Below are positions 33,301 to 41,329 of a DNA stretch of 51,257 bases, piece by piece. Position numbers and translations under genes: made by a program. Numbering within the stretch: position 1 is the first letter of the stretch; every line of letters begins with the position of its first letter. Location of the stretch: assembly GCA_002409445.1 (NCBI GenBank), contig DHNJ01000268.1, positions 1,039 to 52,295 of the forward strand, written 5' to 3'. The notes beneath the pieces were generated by a model. That model did no database searches. It had not been told where the DNA came from and saw only the letters and a list, made by a program, of their open reading frames with translations. This DNA is from Armatimonadetes bacterium UBA5419. Its GTDB lineage: Bacteria > Armatimonadota > UBA10988.

Positions 33301-36300
33301 CTGCTGTGCGGCGGCGTGCAGGTCAGCACGCCGGGCGGCCTCGGCTGGGTCGTGTTGAACAGCGAGTGCGTTGGTCACGACAATGGCGAGGTTGCTGGTG
33401 GCGGACGCGACCAGTTGGTCATGGAAGTCGTCGGCCCAGGCCAGCGTACTCTCTGCGGCGCCTAGGTCTGTCGCCGCACCGGCCCACCGGTCACCCAGGA
33501 GGCGCGTGCCGTCGTTGCTCAGCCGGTCGATCTCGTGCCGCCGGCGCTGCAAGCCGGCGAGCGCCGACAGATGATCGGCGCGCTCGTCGGTGGCTGGCGC
33601 CTGCGTCAATGTGTCGAGAGCAACCAGCGGCGCGAGCACCTGGGCCACCTTGCGGCCTCGCACCAGGAAGAACGCGGCCTGGGCCTGTACCAGCTCGGCG
33701 TGCAGCGCGACCGCGTCCAAGTCGAGCACGGCCGTGCCGTACCGCGCCGTAAGTTCGTCAGTATGTGTGGTGAGGTCGCGCACGGCGTCGACCGCCTCGC
33801 GCGCCGCGGCTAGTGGCGCGTCCGGCGCAACCAGTATCGCGGCGCCCGCCGGCGCGCGCGAGACGAGGTCGGCCAGGGCGCCCAGAGCTGAGGAGGCGGC
33901 CCAACCTGTCGGCACTGCGGCGCCACGGGCCGTGGCCCAGCTGGCCGCGTGAGTGGCGAGCGCTTCCGTTGCCTGTGCGGTGCGGTCCAACACGTCGCGG
34001 ATCGTCTCTGGCGACGTCCAGGCTGCTTCCACCAGGTGCGCCAGTTGCGGGATGGCTTGGCACTCCGCCCCAGTAATGTCCGGCAACTCGGCCAGAGCCG
34101 CAGCACCGTACGTGTCCTGCAGGCGCCCCTGTTCGTCTGCGCTGCGCCGGCCCGACTCGACGAGTGCAGCGAGGTGTGGCTGGGCCGTCGGCCAGTCGTC
34201 GCTCAGGCCGAAACGGGCAAGTGTCCTGTCGATCTGCAGCAGGCTAACGAGCACGTCCGCGACGGTGCGCGATCGGCGGGGGCCCTGGAGGTCGAGTACG
34301 GGCGCCAGCGAGCGCACTGCTTCACGCGCTTGCTGGAACGTATCGAGCGCCGCGCGGAGGTCGCCTAGCCGCTGGCGGACCGCTTCGCGCCAGGCCAACG
34401 AGTAGCTACGCTCGGGTAGCCCGGCCCAGGGACCACCGTCGAGGTGCTCTACGCCTTGCGCCGCCGTGCGCAGGTCGGCCGCCAGCCGCCGGCAGCGGGC
34501 CAGCGTCTCGGGCGGGGGCAGCGTGGTCGGCGGCCATCCGAGATCGTAGGCGGGCATCTCGCGTAGTTGGGCGATCGTGCTGAGTGCGTCGTGCATCGAG
34601 TGCCCGGGTGCCTGTCGCCGGTGCAGCGCGTCGTGATAGCCCTCGAGCTGCGCGCGCAGCTCCTTGTAGTGGTTCGCACACTCCTTCCAGTCGGTGCCGG
34701 CGCGGGAGCGCTGGAGATTCAAGGTGGCGGCCAGATCCGCGAGGACGCTGGCCTTCTGTGCCTTGTTCGAGTGCAGCGCGAGCGTGAAGGGCCCGAGGCC
34801 GAGGCGCTCCAGGCGGGAATGAACGACGTTCAGTGCCGCCGCCTTCTCGGCCACAAACAACACCGTCTTGCCGGCGTACAGCGCGTTAGCGATGAGGCTG
34901 GTGATGGTCTGGGACTTGCCTGTCCCCGGTGGTCCGTGCAGGACGTAGCTGTGCCCGCGCACCGCCGCCTCGACGGCCTTCAGCTGCGACGAGTCCACAC
35001 TGACCACCGGCAGATAGGCCGGGCCATTCCCGCTGGGCTCCGCTGTCAGCACCGCTGGGTCTCGGAAGGCCGCGGTCGGCGTGTCGATCAGGTGCTGCAC
35101 CACCGCATTGCGGCGCAGGTCGTCCGCGCGTACATCGAGATCGCGCCACATCAGGAACTTGGTGAACGAGAAGAGCCCGAGGCAGGCCGCCTGGATGACT
35201 TCCCAGTGGGGCACACCGCTCACCGCGTGCGTGACGATGTTCATCACCTCGTGGATGTCGACGCCATTCTCGTCCGTCGGCAGCGGATCCAGGCCTTCAA
35301 GGGTGAGCTTGTGCTCCTTGGTCAGGAACTCCAGCAGCGTGGAGTTGAAGACGGTCTCGTCATTGCCCGCGCGCAGCTCGAACCGCTCGTGGCGCGAGCG
35401 GCGTTGTATCGTGACTGGCATGAGTAGAAGCGGTGCCACGCAGGCCCGGTTCTGCATTGGAACGAGCCAGACGAGGAAGCCTAGCGCGAGGAATAGCGTG
35501 TTGGCACCGTTCTCGTCGAGTGATAGGCGAGCATCACGGCTGATGCCCACGAGATTGCGCTGTAGCGTCGCCTCGTCGAGCAGCACCCGCAGGCGGCCGG
35601 CCTGGAGCTCCGACTTAAGCAGTTCGTCGGCCAGGTCGTTACCGGTGCGCAGCGCCCGGTCCCGAGCGGCGGCCAGGCGGGATCGCGAGAACTCCTGCGG
35701 TGGACCATGGACCTGCAGCTTCCGGCCGCTGGCCAGCGCGTCTTCAAGGGCGGCGAGGTCTGGCGCTTCCAAGCGTATGGACTTGGCGGTCAGCCGGAAG
35801 TTCAGCAGCCGATTGTTCAGCGAGAAGTCGAGCAACCGCTGCTTCCAGCGGTCCGGCCGCGCGCCCCCGGTGACTTTCTCTGCCGGCGTCTGCGCCGTTG
35901 GGGTCCAAGGCTTGATGAGCTCGTGCGGCATGGCAGCAGCGTGAGCGTCGACGGGAGCGTCCGCAATGACCTCGCCCGTTCCGCCACTCGGCAGGGGGCG
36001 CAGGCCGCTCAGGCGTGTACGGTGGACATCCACCGCCAAGATAAAGTCGCGTCGATCATCGAGCTGGCGCTGGGCAATGCGGGATGCCGCCGCGAACGAG
36101 ATGTTGCGATCGGTGAGCGCCGTGGCCTCAAAGAAGACGACTTGACCCAGGCTGGCGCGCTTACGCAGCTGACTAGCCTCCCAGACGACGGCCTCGGGAA
36201 AGGTGGTGTCCAAGAGCCAGCAGCCAACGAAGGCGTGGGTCCGGGTGATGTACAGAATGGGGTTCAGCGCGGCTTGCTCGAGCACCGCGGCGGCCAAGAC

Positions 36301-37002
36301 CGCCAGATCCAGGCAGTTACCGAGGCCCTGCTCGAGAACATCTTGGGGGAGGCGGATCTTCTGGCCGACGTCCTCGTAACTCGCAGCGATCGTCGAGTAA
36401 GTGATGCCGCGCGCCTGCAGCGCGCCGTAGATCGCCGCGACCGTCGCGCTGACCCGGTCGGAGTCCTCGCCTTGGTAGCTAATCAGCGCCGAAACACCGG
36501 TATGCGTCTCGAGGATCTGCCCCGCCTCGCGCAGGACGGCGTCGATGCGGGGGGCGTTGGGGGTGACGAAGGCAGCTAGCGACTCGGGCACGGTGAACAC
36601 ACCCGTCCACTGGTCGCCTGGCAGCAGCGCAATCTCGCGCACTTGGCTGCCGACGACCTCGTCGCCAACCCGTGCCTCGACGATCAGTTCGCCGCGCATG
36701 CGTTCATTCAGATCACGGAGGAACGAGTGGTTGAGGCGCAAGGCCGGCGGGGGCAGTTCGCGCGGGATATCCGCGAACAGCTGGTCCACACCCACCGTCC
36801 ACGGTTCGCAGAACTCCGGCTCCGAGCGGATACTGACCTGCACTTCCGGCAGGTCTGGCCCGCTCGTTAACTCGACGCGCAAGCCCCAGAGCAGCCGGAT
36901 GTCGTTGTGCCATAGGGCGTACGAAACTGCCGGCTGATCGGCCATCTGCAGATCAAGGGCCACCGTCGTGGTCGTGCCTAGTTCACTCGTACCCTCAGCC
37001 AA
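30331..37002 (-). CDS. Giant DUF4011-helicase-nuclease-DUF3320 protein (Hhe-type defence)
   Basis: I propose a TTG start at 37002 with GGGGGAG (37017-37011) eight bases upstream; an ATG at 36945 would cut off the first beta strand. The product is 2223 aa. In order: a beta-sandwich (about 15-110); a transglutaminase-like domain (about 147-270, with GNCLDLAVLAAAV and THAFVGCWL); DUF4011 (about 380-420, LLDFSLNNRLLNF); Walker A HGPPGTGKSQT near 687; a roughly 900-residue Ala-rich helical insertion; Walker B VVFDEAS near 1589 with GDPRQLPPTSFF; motifs NVQGDERDVI and RRLNVAVTRSR. After these come a Vsr/DUF559-like nuclease (about 1885-1990, DYRLDLAVRDP...GIACDGASY) and DUF3320 (about 2050-2223). 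This order matches the single-gene DUF4011-helicase-Vsr anti-phage family called Hhe, recalled from memory. Confidence 0.85.
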   Translation of the reverse strand: MAEGTSELGTTTTVALDLQMADQPAVSYALWHNDIRLLWGLRVELTSGPDLPEVQVSIRSEPEFCEPWTVGVDQLFADIPRELPPPALRLNHSFLRDLNERMRGELIVEARVGDEVVGSQVREIALLPGDQWTGVFTVPESLAAFVTPNAPRIDAVLREAGQILETHTGVSALISYQGEDSDRVSATVAAIYGALQARGITYSTIAASYEDVGQKIRLPQDVLEQGLGNCLDLAVLAAAVLEQAALNPILYITRTHAFVGCWLLDTTFPEAVVWEASQLRKRASLGQVVFFEATALTDRNISFAAASRIAQRQLDDRRDFILAVDVHRTRLSGLRPLPSGGTGEVIADAPVDAHAAAMPHELIKPWTPTAQTPAEKVTGGARPDRWKQRLLDFSLNNRLLNFRLTAKSIRLEAPDLAALEDALASGRKLQVHGPPQEFSRSRLAAARDRALRTGNDLADELLKSELQAGRLRVLLDEATLQRNLVGISRDARLSLDENGANTLFLALGFLVWLVPMQNRACVAPLLLMPVTIQRRSRHERFELRAGNDETVFNSTLLEFLTKEHKLTLEGLDPLPTDENGVDIHEVMNIVTHAVSGVPHWEVIQAACLGLFSFTKFLMWRDLDVRADDLRRNAVVQHLIDTPTAAFRDPAVLTAEPSGNGPAYLPVVSVDSSQLKAVEAAVRGHSYVLHGPPGTGKSQTITSLIANALYAGKTVLFVAEKAAALNVVHSRLERLGLGPFTLALHSNKAQKASVLADLAATLNLQRSRAGTDWKECANHYKELRAQLEGYHDALHRRQAPGHSMHDALSTIAQLREMPAYDLGWPPTTLPPPETLARCRRLAADLRTAAQGVEHLDGGPWAGLPERSYSLAWREAVRQRLGDLRAALDTFQQAREAVRSLAPVLDLQGPRRSRTVADVLVSLLQIDRTLARFGLSDDWPTAQPHLAALVESGRRSADEQGRLQDTYGAAALAELPDITGAECQAIPQLAHLVEAAWTSPETIRDVLDRTAQATEALATHAASWATARGAAVPTGWAASSALGALADLVSRAPAGAAILVAPDAPLAAAREAVDAVRDLTTHTDELTARYGTAVLDLDAVALHAELVQAQAAFFLVRGRKVAQVLAPLVALDTLTQAPATDERADHLSALAGLQRRRHEIDRLSNDGTRLLGDRWAGAATDLGAAESTLAWADDFHDQLVASATSNLAIVVTNALAVQHDPAEAARRADLHAAAQQAETARADLARVWPTSLPDDHTTALTLVADARQAVEAAAVLCAAGGGPESAATLSTDLPAALDAGAHLRAVASTAAEPWLGALWQGAATEWSALQTALDALASLRKTAHTLLGEGAAEAVAPFLETAQAAGAAPRVQALLQGAVALDDAVTALAAELGTEASWLAEPSDDDAYLDRLAARSAALTDSLGDVQGWLDWRQARGAAAQGGLSALLAPIEQGELPADEVADSFEHSYARWFTQFVVDAEPALLRFRRATFEHTLAEFAKADKQVMDAAQAHLIAKLAKEVPQVGTYVNDNSEVGILLRQTQRQRGHLPLRSLFAQIPRLLGKLKPVLLMSPLSVAQYLDPKHPPFDLVVFDEASQIPVWDAIGAMARGSSVVIVGDPRQLPPTSFFERAEADDEPADDEEVRDLESILDDCQAAQIGQHHLNWHYRSRHESLITFSNHRYYDRRLVTFPSPDRDSAVSFRFVGGTYDRGGERTNQAEAEAIVTEIEERLADPLRQHQSLGVVTFNMAQQRLIEDLLEMRSGSNSVLDAALDPEREEPLFVKNLENVQGDERDVILFSICFGPDSEGRVAMNFGPLNKAGGARRLNVAVTRSRRETMIFASLRAEDIDLGRVSKEGGVGDLKAYLDFAERGLGALTGGTTSDGTAASEQSIEQALAEALRARGHEVDLAVGSSDYRLDLAVRDPRDPTRHILGIACDGASYRQASSVRDRDLLRRDVLAGLGWRLERVYSLEWWQEPKRVLARLEKAISAALAAPSDAQPAEPEKAPEPVANETPPADDNDVLAADEAAPAHTQTEWPVYRESRPRAPLGTREDFFGPSARAKIATVLSAVVQREGPLSLEAASRRVIQFWDIKSLTKPVRVAVDNALPAAAVDVHRRGERTFLWPAGADPAQYRVFRVNGDAEREKRKAEEIAPEEVANAAAEVLRQQIGLPREDLVTETARLLGYQRVSAPMREYFNEAVEILLATGRAEQIDGADRLHLTG

Positions 37003-37097
37003 GCCCCACACTCCCCCGCATCGATAGCGGTCCGTCTCGCATCTTAGCCGCGACCGCGGTCGAGGGGCAAGTCGGTGGGCTCGAGCCCTCGAACCCC

Positions 37098-37126
37098 TTG
37101 TCGGCAGGCGCACCTTCGGGTAGACT
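37098..37126 (+). promoter_or_regulatory. Promoter of the tRNA/SRP RNA operon
   Basis: TTGTCG (37098-37103), a 17-bp spacer and TAGACT (37121-37126) lie just upstream of the first tRNA. Transcription would begin near 37133, six bases before tRNA-Ser(GCT). No other promoter is evident before the SRP RNA. Confidence 0.6.
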
Positions 37127-37138
37127 AATTGGCTAGCG

Positions 37139-37226
37139 GGAGAGGTGGCCGAGCGGCTGAAGGCGTCCGCCTGCTAAGCGGGAGCACCCTAGACCGGTGC
37201 CGCGGGTTCGAATCCCGCCCTCTCCG
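37139..37226 (+). tRNA. tRNA-Ser(GCT)
   Basis: The acceptor stem GGAGAGG/CCTCTCC, the anticodon loop CTGCTAA (anticodon GCT at 37173-37175), a long variable arm typical of type II tRNAs, and the T-arm GGGTTCGAATCCC are all present. CCA is not encoded. It reads AGC/AGU serine codons and is the first gene of the stable-RNA cluster. Confidence 0.95.
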
Positions 37227-37234
37227 TAGTCTGT

Positions 37235-37306
37235 GCCCCTGTAGCTCAATGGATAGAGCGGCCGCCTCCTAAGCGGTAGATCTGGGTTCGATTCCCGGTA
37301 GGGGCA
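37235..37306 (+). tRNA. tRNA-Arg(CCT)
   Basis: The acceptor GCCCCTG pairs with TAGGGGC (one G-U pair). The anticodon loop CTCCTAA gives CCT at 37268-37270; the D-arm is AGCTCAATGGATAGAGC and the T-arm is GGGTTCGATTCCC. CCA is not encoded. It reads AGG arginine codons. Confidence 0.95.
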
Positions 37307-37333
37307 GGCACGGGCGAGGTCCCGTAACCCTGT

Positions 37334-37421
37334 GGAGGGGTGTCCGAGTGGTTGATGGTGCCGCTCTCGAAAAGCGGTGTGCGGTGTCCCCGCACCGTGG
37401 GTTCGAATCCCACCTCCTCCG
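37334..37421 (+). tRNA. tRNA-Ser(CGA)
   Basis: The acceptor GGAGGGG pairs with CTCCTCC. The anticodon loop CTCGAAA gives CGA at 37368-37370, followed by a long variable arm and the T-arm GGGTTCGAATCCC. CCA is not encoded. It reads UCG serine codons. Confidence 0.95.
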
Positions 37422-37467
37422 TGTCCGCAGTATCCTTGGTGCGTGCGGCGGACGTTAGAAGAGATGA

Positions 37468-37539
37468 GCCCCCGTAGCTCAGTGGATAGAGCGCAGGTCT
37501 CCGGAACCTGAGGCGCTAGTTCAATTCTAGCCGGGGGTA
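37468..37539 (+). tRNA. tRNA-Arg(CCG)
   Basis: The acceptor GCCCCCG pairs with CGGGGGT, giving a G1-U72 wobble. The anticodon loop CTCCGGA gives CCG at 37501-37503 inside stem CAGGT/ACCTG, and the T-arm is GCTAG/CTAGC. CCA is not encoded. It reads CGG arginine codons. Confidence 0.93.
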
Positions 37540-37572
37540 TTGACGAGTTGGCGAGGTGCGCTCGTCGTAGCT

Positions 37573-37660
37573 GGAGGAGTGACCGAGCTGGTTTAAGGAG
37601 CGCGATTGGAAATCGCGTGTGGGCGAAAGTCCACCGGGGGTTCGAATCCCCCCTCCTCCG
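37573..37660 (+). tRNA. tRNA-Ser(GGA)
   Basis: The acceptor GGAGGAG pairs with CTCCTCC. The anticodon loop TTGGAAA gives GGA at 37608-37610, with a long variable arm and the T-arm GGGTTCGAATCCC. CCA is not encoded. The SRP RNA begins about five bases after its discriminator base. Confidence 0.95.
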
Positions 37661-37665
37661 CTGAG

Positions 37666-37891
<226 letters not shown>

Positions 37892-37941
37892 GGTACCGCC
37901 AAGTGCGTCAGTTCGAAGGTCGGTGCACGGTCTCTCTTTCC

Positions 37942-37970
37942 CCACCCGACTCAGCCCCTGAGTCGGGTGG
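37942..37970 (+). terminator. Terminator of the tRNA/SRP RNA operon
   Basis: A perfect 12-bp inverted repeat (CCACCCGACTCA at 37942-37953, TGAGTCGGGTGG at 37959-37970) with loop GCCCC is followed by CGCGCTTTCGTCTT. The U-run is weak but the stem is very stable. Confidence 0.78.
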
Positions 37971-37982
37971 CGCGCTTTCGTC

Positions 37983-38011
37983 TTGACACTCGTCACACCA
38001 GCCACCAAGAT
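37983..38011 (+). promoter_or_regulatory. Possible promoter of the housekeeping operon
   Basis: A perfect -35 TTGACA (37983-37988) is followed after 17 bp by CAAGAT (38006-38011), a poor -10 match. If used, the leader before ATG 38022 would be only a few bases. The position directly after a terminator supports it. Confidence 0.4.
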
Positions 38012-38021
38012 AGGCAACACC

Positions 38022-39068
38022 ATGGCTATCCACCCTAAGCTCGCGGACTGGTGGCGCTCGGTCACCAAGGGCATCGATGCTGGTGCTGCGCCGGGGGTCG
38101 CCTGCTGGGTCCAGCGCCGTGGGGAGGTCGTGCTCCACGATTGCCATGGCCTGGCTGCAGCCAAACCCGAGCCCGACCCGGTGCGGCTCGACATGTGGTG
38201 GGATCTCGCCTCCCTGTCCAAGGCCTTATCCACAACCCTCTGTGCGCTCAAGTTGGCGGAGGACGGCCGCCTGCCGCTCGATGTCCCGCTCGGCCAGTCC
38301 GTGCCCGGCCCCTTCGCCGAGGACGACCGACTCGCGTTCATCACCCCGCGGCTGCTGCTGACGCATACGACCGGCCTACCCTCCTGGCGTCGGTTCTACC
38401 GCACCTACCAGTCGCGCGCCGAGGTGCGCGAAGCCCTGCTGGCGACCAACCCCACCCAACCTGCCGGCCGCGGCTGCGTCTACTCCGATCTCGGCTTCCT
38501 GCTGCTCGGCTTCGCGATCGAGGCTGCGGCCGGCCAGCGGCAGGACGAGTTCTTGGAGGAGTCGATCCTCACCCCGCTCGGGCTCAGCGGCCGCCTGCGC
38601 TACGGCCCGCTGCCGCCGGAGGACTGCGCGGCGACCGAGGACTGCCCCTGGCGCGGCTACATCGCGCGGGGCGAGGTCCACGACGAGAACTGCGCCGCCT
38701 GTGACGGCGTCTCCGGGCACGCGGGTGTCTTCGCTACCGCCGAATCGGTCGGGTTGCTGCTCGAGGCGGTCATGCGTCGCCGGCTGCTCACGGCCGAGAC
38801 CTGGAACGACTGCTTCACCGTGCGTGAGGATGTGGCCGCCGGCCGCTTCTGGCTGGGGTTCAAGCGGCTGGGCTACGAGAGCGGTGACGAGACCGCCTTC
38901 GGCCACGACGGATTCACCGGCACGCTCGGCTGGGTCTGCCCGCGGGAGGAACTGGTCGTCGCCCTGCTGACCAACCGGGTCCACCCCACGCGCCAGAACT
39001 CGCTGCTCTATGACTACCGGCCGCGCTGGATCGCCGACCTGGCCAAACTGGCGGGCGAAACCTGGTGA
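38022..39068 (+). CDS. Beta-lactamase-like serine hydrolase (class C/esterase type)
   Basis: I chose ATG 38022 (AGG 8 bases upstream) over an in-frame TTG at 37983. The product is 348 aa with no signal peptide. The penicillin-binding fold has Ser64-x-x-Lys67 (SLSK), Tyr154-Ser-Asp (YSD in place of the usual YxN), LLTHTTGLPSW, and FGHDGFTG in place of the KTG/HxG box. This combination matches cytoplasmic esterases or D-amino-acid peptidases related to AmpC rather than antibiotic-degrading enzymes. Its stop overlaps the mntP start (GTGA at 39065-39068), so the two are coupled. Confidence 0.84.
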   Translation: MAIHPKLADWWRSVTKGIDAGAAPGVACWVQRRGEVVLHDCHGLAAAKPEPDPVRLDMWWDLASLSKALSTTLCALKLAEDGRLPLDVPLGQSVPGPFAEDDRLAFITPRLLLTHTTGLPSWRRFYRTYQSRAEVREALLATNPTQPAGRGCVYSDLGFLLLGFAIEAAAGQRQDEFLEESILTPLGLSGRLRYGPLPPEDCAATEDCPWRGYIARGEVHDENCAACDGVSGHAGVFATAESVGLLLEAVMRRRLLTAETWNDCFTVREDVAAGRFWLGFKRLGYESGDETAFGHDGFTGTLGWVCPREELVVALLTNRVHPTRQNSLLYDYRPRWIADLAKLAGETW

Positions 39069-39628
39069 CCGTCTGGAAGCTGCTGGGCATCGCGCTCGGG
39101 CTGTCGATGGACGCCTTCGCGGTGGCCGTGGCGTCCAGCATCGCGTTGGTGCGGCTCGGCCGCCGGCGCATCTTCCGCCTCTCGTTTCACTTCGGTCTCT
39201 TTCAGGGCCTGATGCCCGTGATCGGCTGGCTGGTCGGCGTCCAGGTCGGCCCGTGGCTGCACGCCATCGACCACTGGATTGCCTTCGGCCTGCTCGCCTT
39301 CCTCGGCGGCCGCAGCATCCATGAGGCGCTGCACCGCGAGCCCGACGAGTCGCCGCTGGGCGACCCCACGCGCGGCTGGCGGATGGTCCTGCTGTCCTTG
39401 GCGACGAGTATTGACGCGCTCGCCGTGGGCCTGATCTTCGCTCTGGAGCGCGAGGAGATCCTCTGGCCGGCGCTAGTCATCGGCGTCGTCTGCGGCACGC
39501 TGACGATGGTCGGCATGAAGCTGGGCAGCCGCGTCGGCCGGCGCTTCGGCGTCCGCCTAGAGGTCGCGGGCGGTCTGGTGCTCGTCGCGATTGGACTCAA
39601 GATACTCTTGGAGCACCTGGGCTGGTAG
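39065..39628 (+). CDS. mntP: Manganese efflux pump MntP-like
   Basis: The start is GTG at 39065 in a GTGA overlap. The product is 187 aa with six transmembrane helices in two repeats. Each repeat has the MntP signature with an intramembrane Asp: LGLSMDAFAVAVA near residue 12 and LATSIDALAVGLIF near residue 115. These Asp residues bind the exported Mn(II). MntP in E. coli is controlled by a Mn riboswitch; I see none here, since the gene is inside an operon. DUF1257 starts 14 bp later. Confidence 0.9.
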   Translation: MTVWKLLGIALGLSMDAFAVAVASSIALVRLGRRRIFRLSFHFGLFQGLMPVIGWLVGVQVGPWLHAIDHWIAFGLLAFLGGRSIHEALHREPDESPLGDPTRGWRMVLLSLATSIDALAVGLIFALEREEILWPALVIGVVCGTLTMVGMKLGSRVGRRFGVRLEVAGGLVLVAIGLKILLEHLGW

Positions 39629-39642
39629 CCTAGATCCAAGCT

Positions 39643-40020
39643 ATGTCTCATTTCACTCGCATCCGAACCAAGCTGCGCAACCTTGTCCTCCTGGAGCGTG
39701 CCCTGCGCGACCTCGGCTACGTGCCGAGTGTCGGCAACGTGCGTGTCCGCGGTTGGCACGGTGAGTCGCGGCGCGCCGACCTGGTCGTCCAGCAGCCCAA
39801 CGGCTACGACTTTGGCTTCCGCCTCGTCGATGGCGAGCTGGTCATGCTCGCCGACGTCTACGGCTTCCGTGGCAACCCCGCCGATCTGCTCGGCACGATC
39901 AGTCAGCGCTACGCCTACCACGTCTGCCGCGAGCAGGCCGAGGCGCAGGGCTTCCAGGTCACCGGCGAAACAGTCGACGAAGACGGCACGATCCGCCTCG
40001 TCGTCGAACGCTACAGCTGA
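39643..40020 (+). CDS. DUF1257 (Ycf35-like) protein
   Basis: The product is 125 aa. The opening MSHFTRIRTKLRNLVLLERALRDLGY-type sequence and GYDFGFRLVDGELVMLADVYGF, ISQRYAYHV match Ycf35/DUF1257, a family known from plastids, cyanobacteria and scattered other bacteria, of unknown function. It is directly followed by a DUF2997 gene, its usual genomic partner. Elsewhere the pair often adjoins a MoxR-like AAA ATPase; here it adjoins mnmA. Confidence 0.85.
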   Translation: MSHFTRIRTKLRNLVLLERALRDLGYVPSVGNVRVRGWHGESRRADLVVQQPNGYDFGFRLVDGELVMLADVYGFRGNPADLLGTISQRYAYHVCREQAEAQGFQVTGETVDEDGTIRLVVERYS

Positions 40021-40032
40021 GCGGAGGTCCCC

Positions 40033-40242
40033 ATGGCACGCGAACGTATCGAATTCACCATTCGGCCCGACGGCACCGTCGAGGAGCGCACGATCGGTAT
40101 CCCCGGTGAAGCGTGCGAGGAGGCGACCGCCGGCGCCGAGGCGGCACTGGGCGAAATCGTCCACCGCGAAGCCACCGCCGAGCGTTACGAGGCGCCGGTC
40201 GACGAAGCGCCGCCGGTCTACTCCCGGCGGGACGACGACTGA
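40033..40242 (+). CDS. DUF2997 protein
   Basis: The product is 69 aa from ATG 40033, with GAGCGGAGG upstream. The IEFTIRPDGTVEERTIGIPGEACEEATAGAEAALG pattern is the DUF2997 signature, including the single conserved Cys before the helix. It is small, acidic and presumably cytoplasmic. It sits 12 bp after DUF1257 and 1 bp before mnmA, so the three are made from one message. Confidence 0.8.
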   Translation: MARERIEFTIRPDGTVEERTIGIPGEACEEATAGAEAALGEIVHREATAERYEAPVDEAPPVYSRRDDD

Positions 40243-40243
40243 G

Positions 40244-41329
40244 ATGGCTCGTCACGCGGTCGCGTTGTCCGGCGGGGTCGACAGTGCGGTGGCCGCCGCG
40301 CTGCTGGCCGCCGAAGGCCACGAGTTGCTCGCACTGACTCTCAACCTCGGCACCGCGAGCGGCTCCTGTGCTGGTCCGGCAGATGTCGAGGCGGCGGCCC
40401 GCGTCGCCGACCAGCTGGGCCTGCAGCACGAGATCATCAACCACGGCGCCCACTTCGAACAGGCCGTCATCGGACCCTTTGTCGACGCCTACGCCGCTGG
40501 CCTGACGCCGAACCCCTGCGTGTGCTGCAACGCCACGGTAAAGTTCGGCCTGCTGCTTGACCTGGCCGCCGAGCGGGGCTGCGAGGCCCTGGCGACCGGC
40601 CATTACGCGCGGTGCGAGCCGGCTGCTGACGGCGGCTGGCGGCTGCGACGAGGCACCGACCCACGCAAGGACCAGTCCTACGTGCTGCACGCTCTGAGCC
40701 AGGACCAACTGGCGCGTGTGCGATGGCCGCTGGGCGGGTTCGATAAGGCCCGGACAAGGGCGCTAGCCGCCGAGTTGGGGCTAGTGGCTGCTGAGCGGCC
40801 CGACAGCCAGGATCTGTGCTTCGCCGCCAACGGCCACGCCGCGTTTGTCGTCGCGCGGCGGCCGGAGGCGGGCCAGCCCGGCGCCATTGTCGACGGCGAC
40901 GGCCGCGTGTTGGGTACGCATCGCGGCGTGGCCTGGTATACCGTGGGCCAGCGGCGGGGTCTGGGGCTGGCGCGGGCCGAGGCCTGGATCGTCGTCGAGC
41001 TGCGCGCGGCCAGCCGAGAGGTGGTGGTTGCACCGTTGGATGAGGCGGGCTGGACGGACTTTGCCCTGGCGCCGACCGGTGAGCCGACCCCAAGGCGGCT
41101 GCTGTCGCCGAAGCTTGCCGCCTTGGCACAGGTGCGGTACCGTATGATGGTGCGGCCGTGCCAAGCCAGTGGCGTAGGCGAGCGAGTGGTGCAGGTCCGT
41201 TTGGACCAACCCATGACGGGCATCGCTCCTGGTCAAGCGGCGGTCTTGTATGACCAGCAGGGCTACGTTTTGCTCGGCGGGCCCATACTTGTCGCGCAAG
41301 ACGCCATGACAGAGGAGAGTGCTCGATGA
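40244..41329 (+). CDS. mnmA: tRNA-specific 2-thiouridylase MnmA
   Basis: The start is ATG at 40244, one base after the DUF2997 stop. The product is 361 aa. Motifs are the ATP-binding SGGVDSAVAAALL (residues 8-20), the first catalytic Cys in NPCVCCN, TGHYAR, RKDQSYVLH for tRNA contact, the second catalytic Cys in DSQDLCF, and WYTVGQRRGLGL followed by a C-terminal beta-barrel. It adds the 2-thio group to U34 of tRNA-Lys, -Glu and -Gln, using sulfur passed from a cysteine desulfurase not present here. It overlaps aroF by ATGA. Confidence 0.95.
   Translation: MARHAVALSGGVDSAVAAALLAAEGHELLALTLNLGTASGSCAGPADVEAAARVADQLGLQHEIINHGAHFEQAVIGPFVDAYAAGLTPNPCVCCNATVKFGLLLDLAAERGCEALATGHYARCEPAADGGWRLRRGTDPRKDQSYVLHALSQDQLARVRWPLGGFDKARTRALAAELGLVAAERPDSQDLCFAANGHAAFVVARRPEAGQPGAIVDGDGRVLGTHRGVAWYTVGQRRGLGLARAEAWIVVELRAASREVVVAPLDEAGWTDFALAPTGEPTPRRLLSPKLAALAQVRYRMMVRPCQASGVGERVVQVRLDQPMTGIAPGQAAVLYDQQGYVLLGGPILVAQDAMTEESAR

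Noticed and set aside
30331..37660. Defence gene beside tRNA genes as a possible integrated mobile island
   Set aside because: No integrase, no repeat of a tRNA 3' end, no shift in base composition that I can see, and the helicase gene overlaps the stop of gmhA, which argues for long-term residence.
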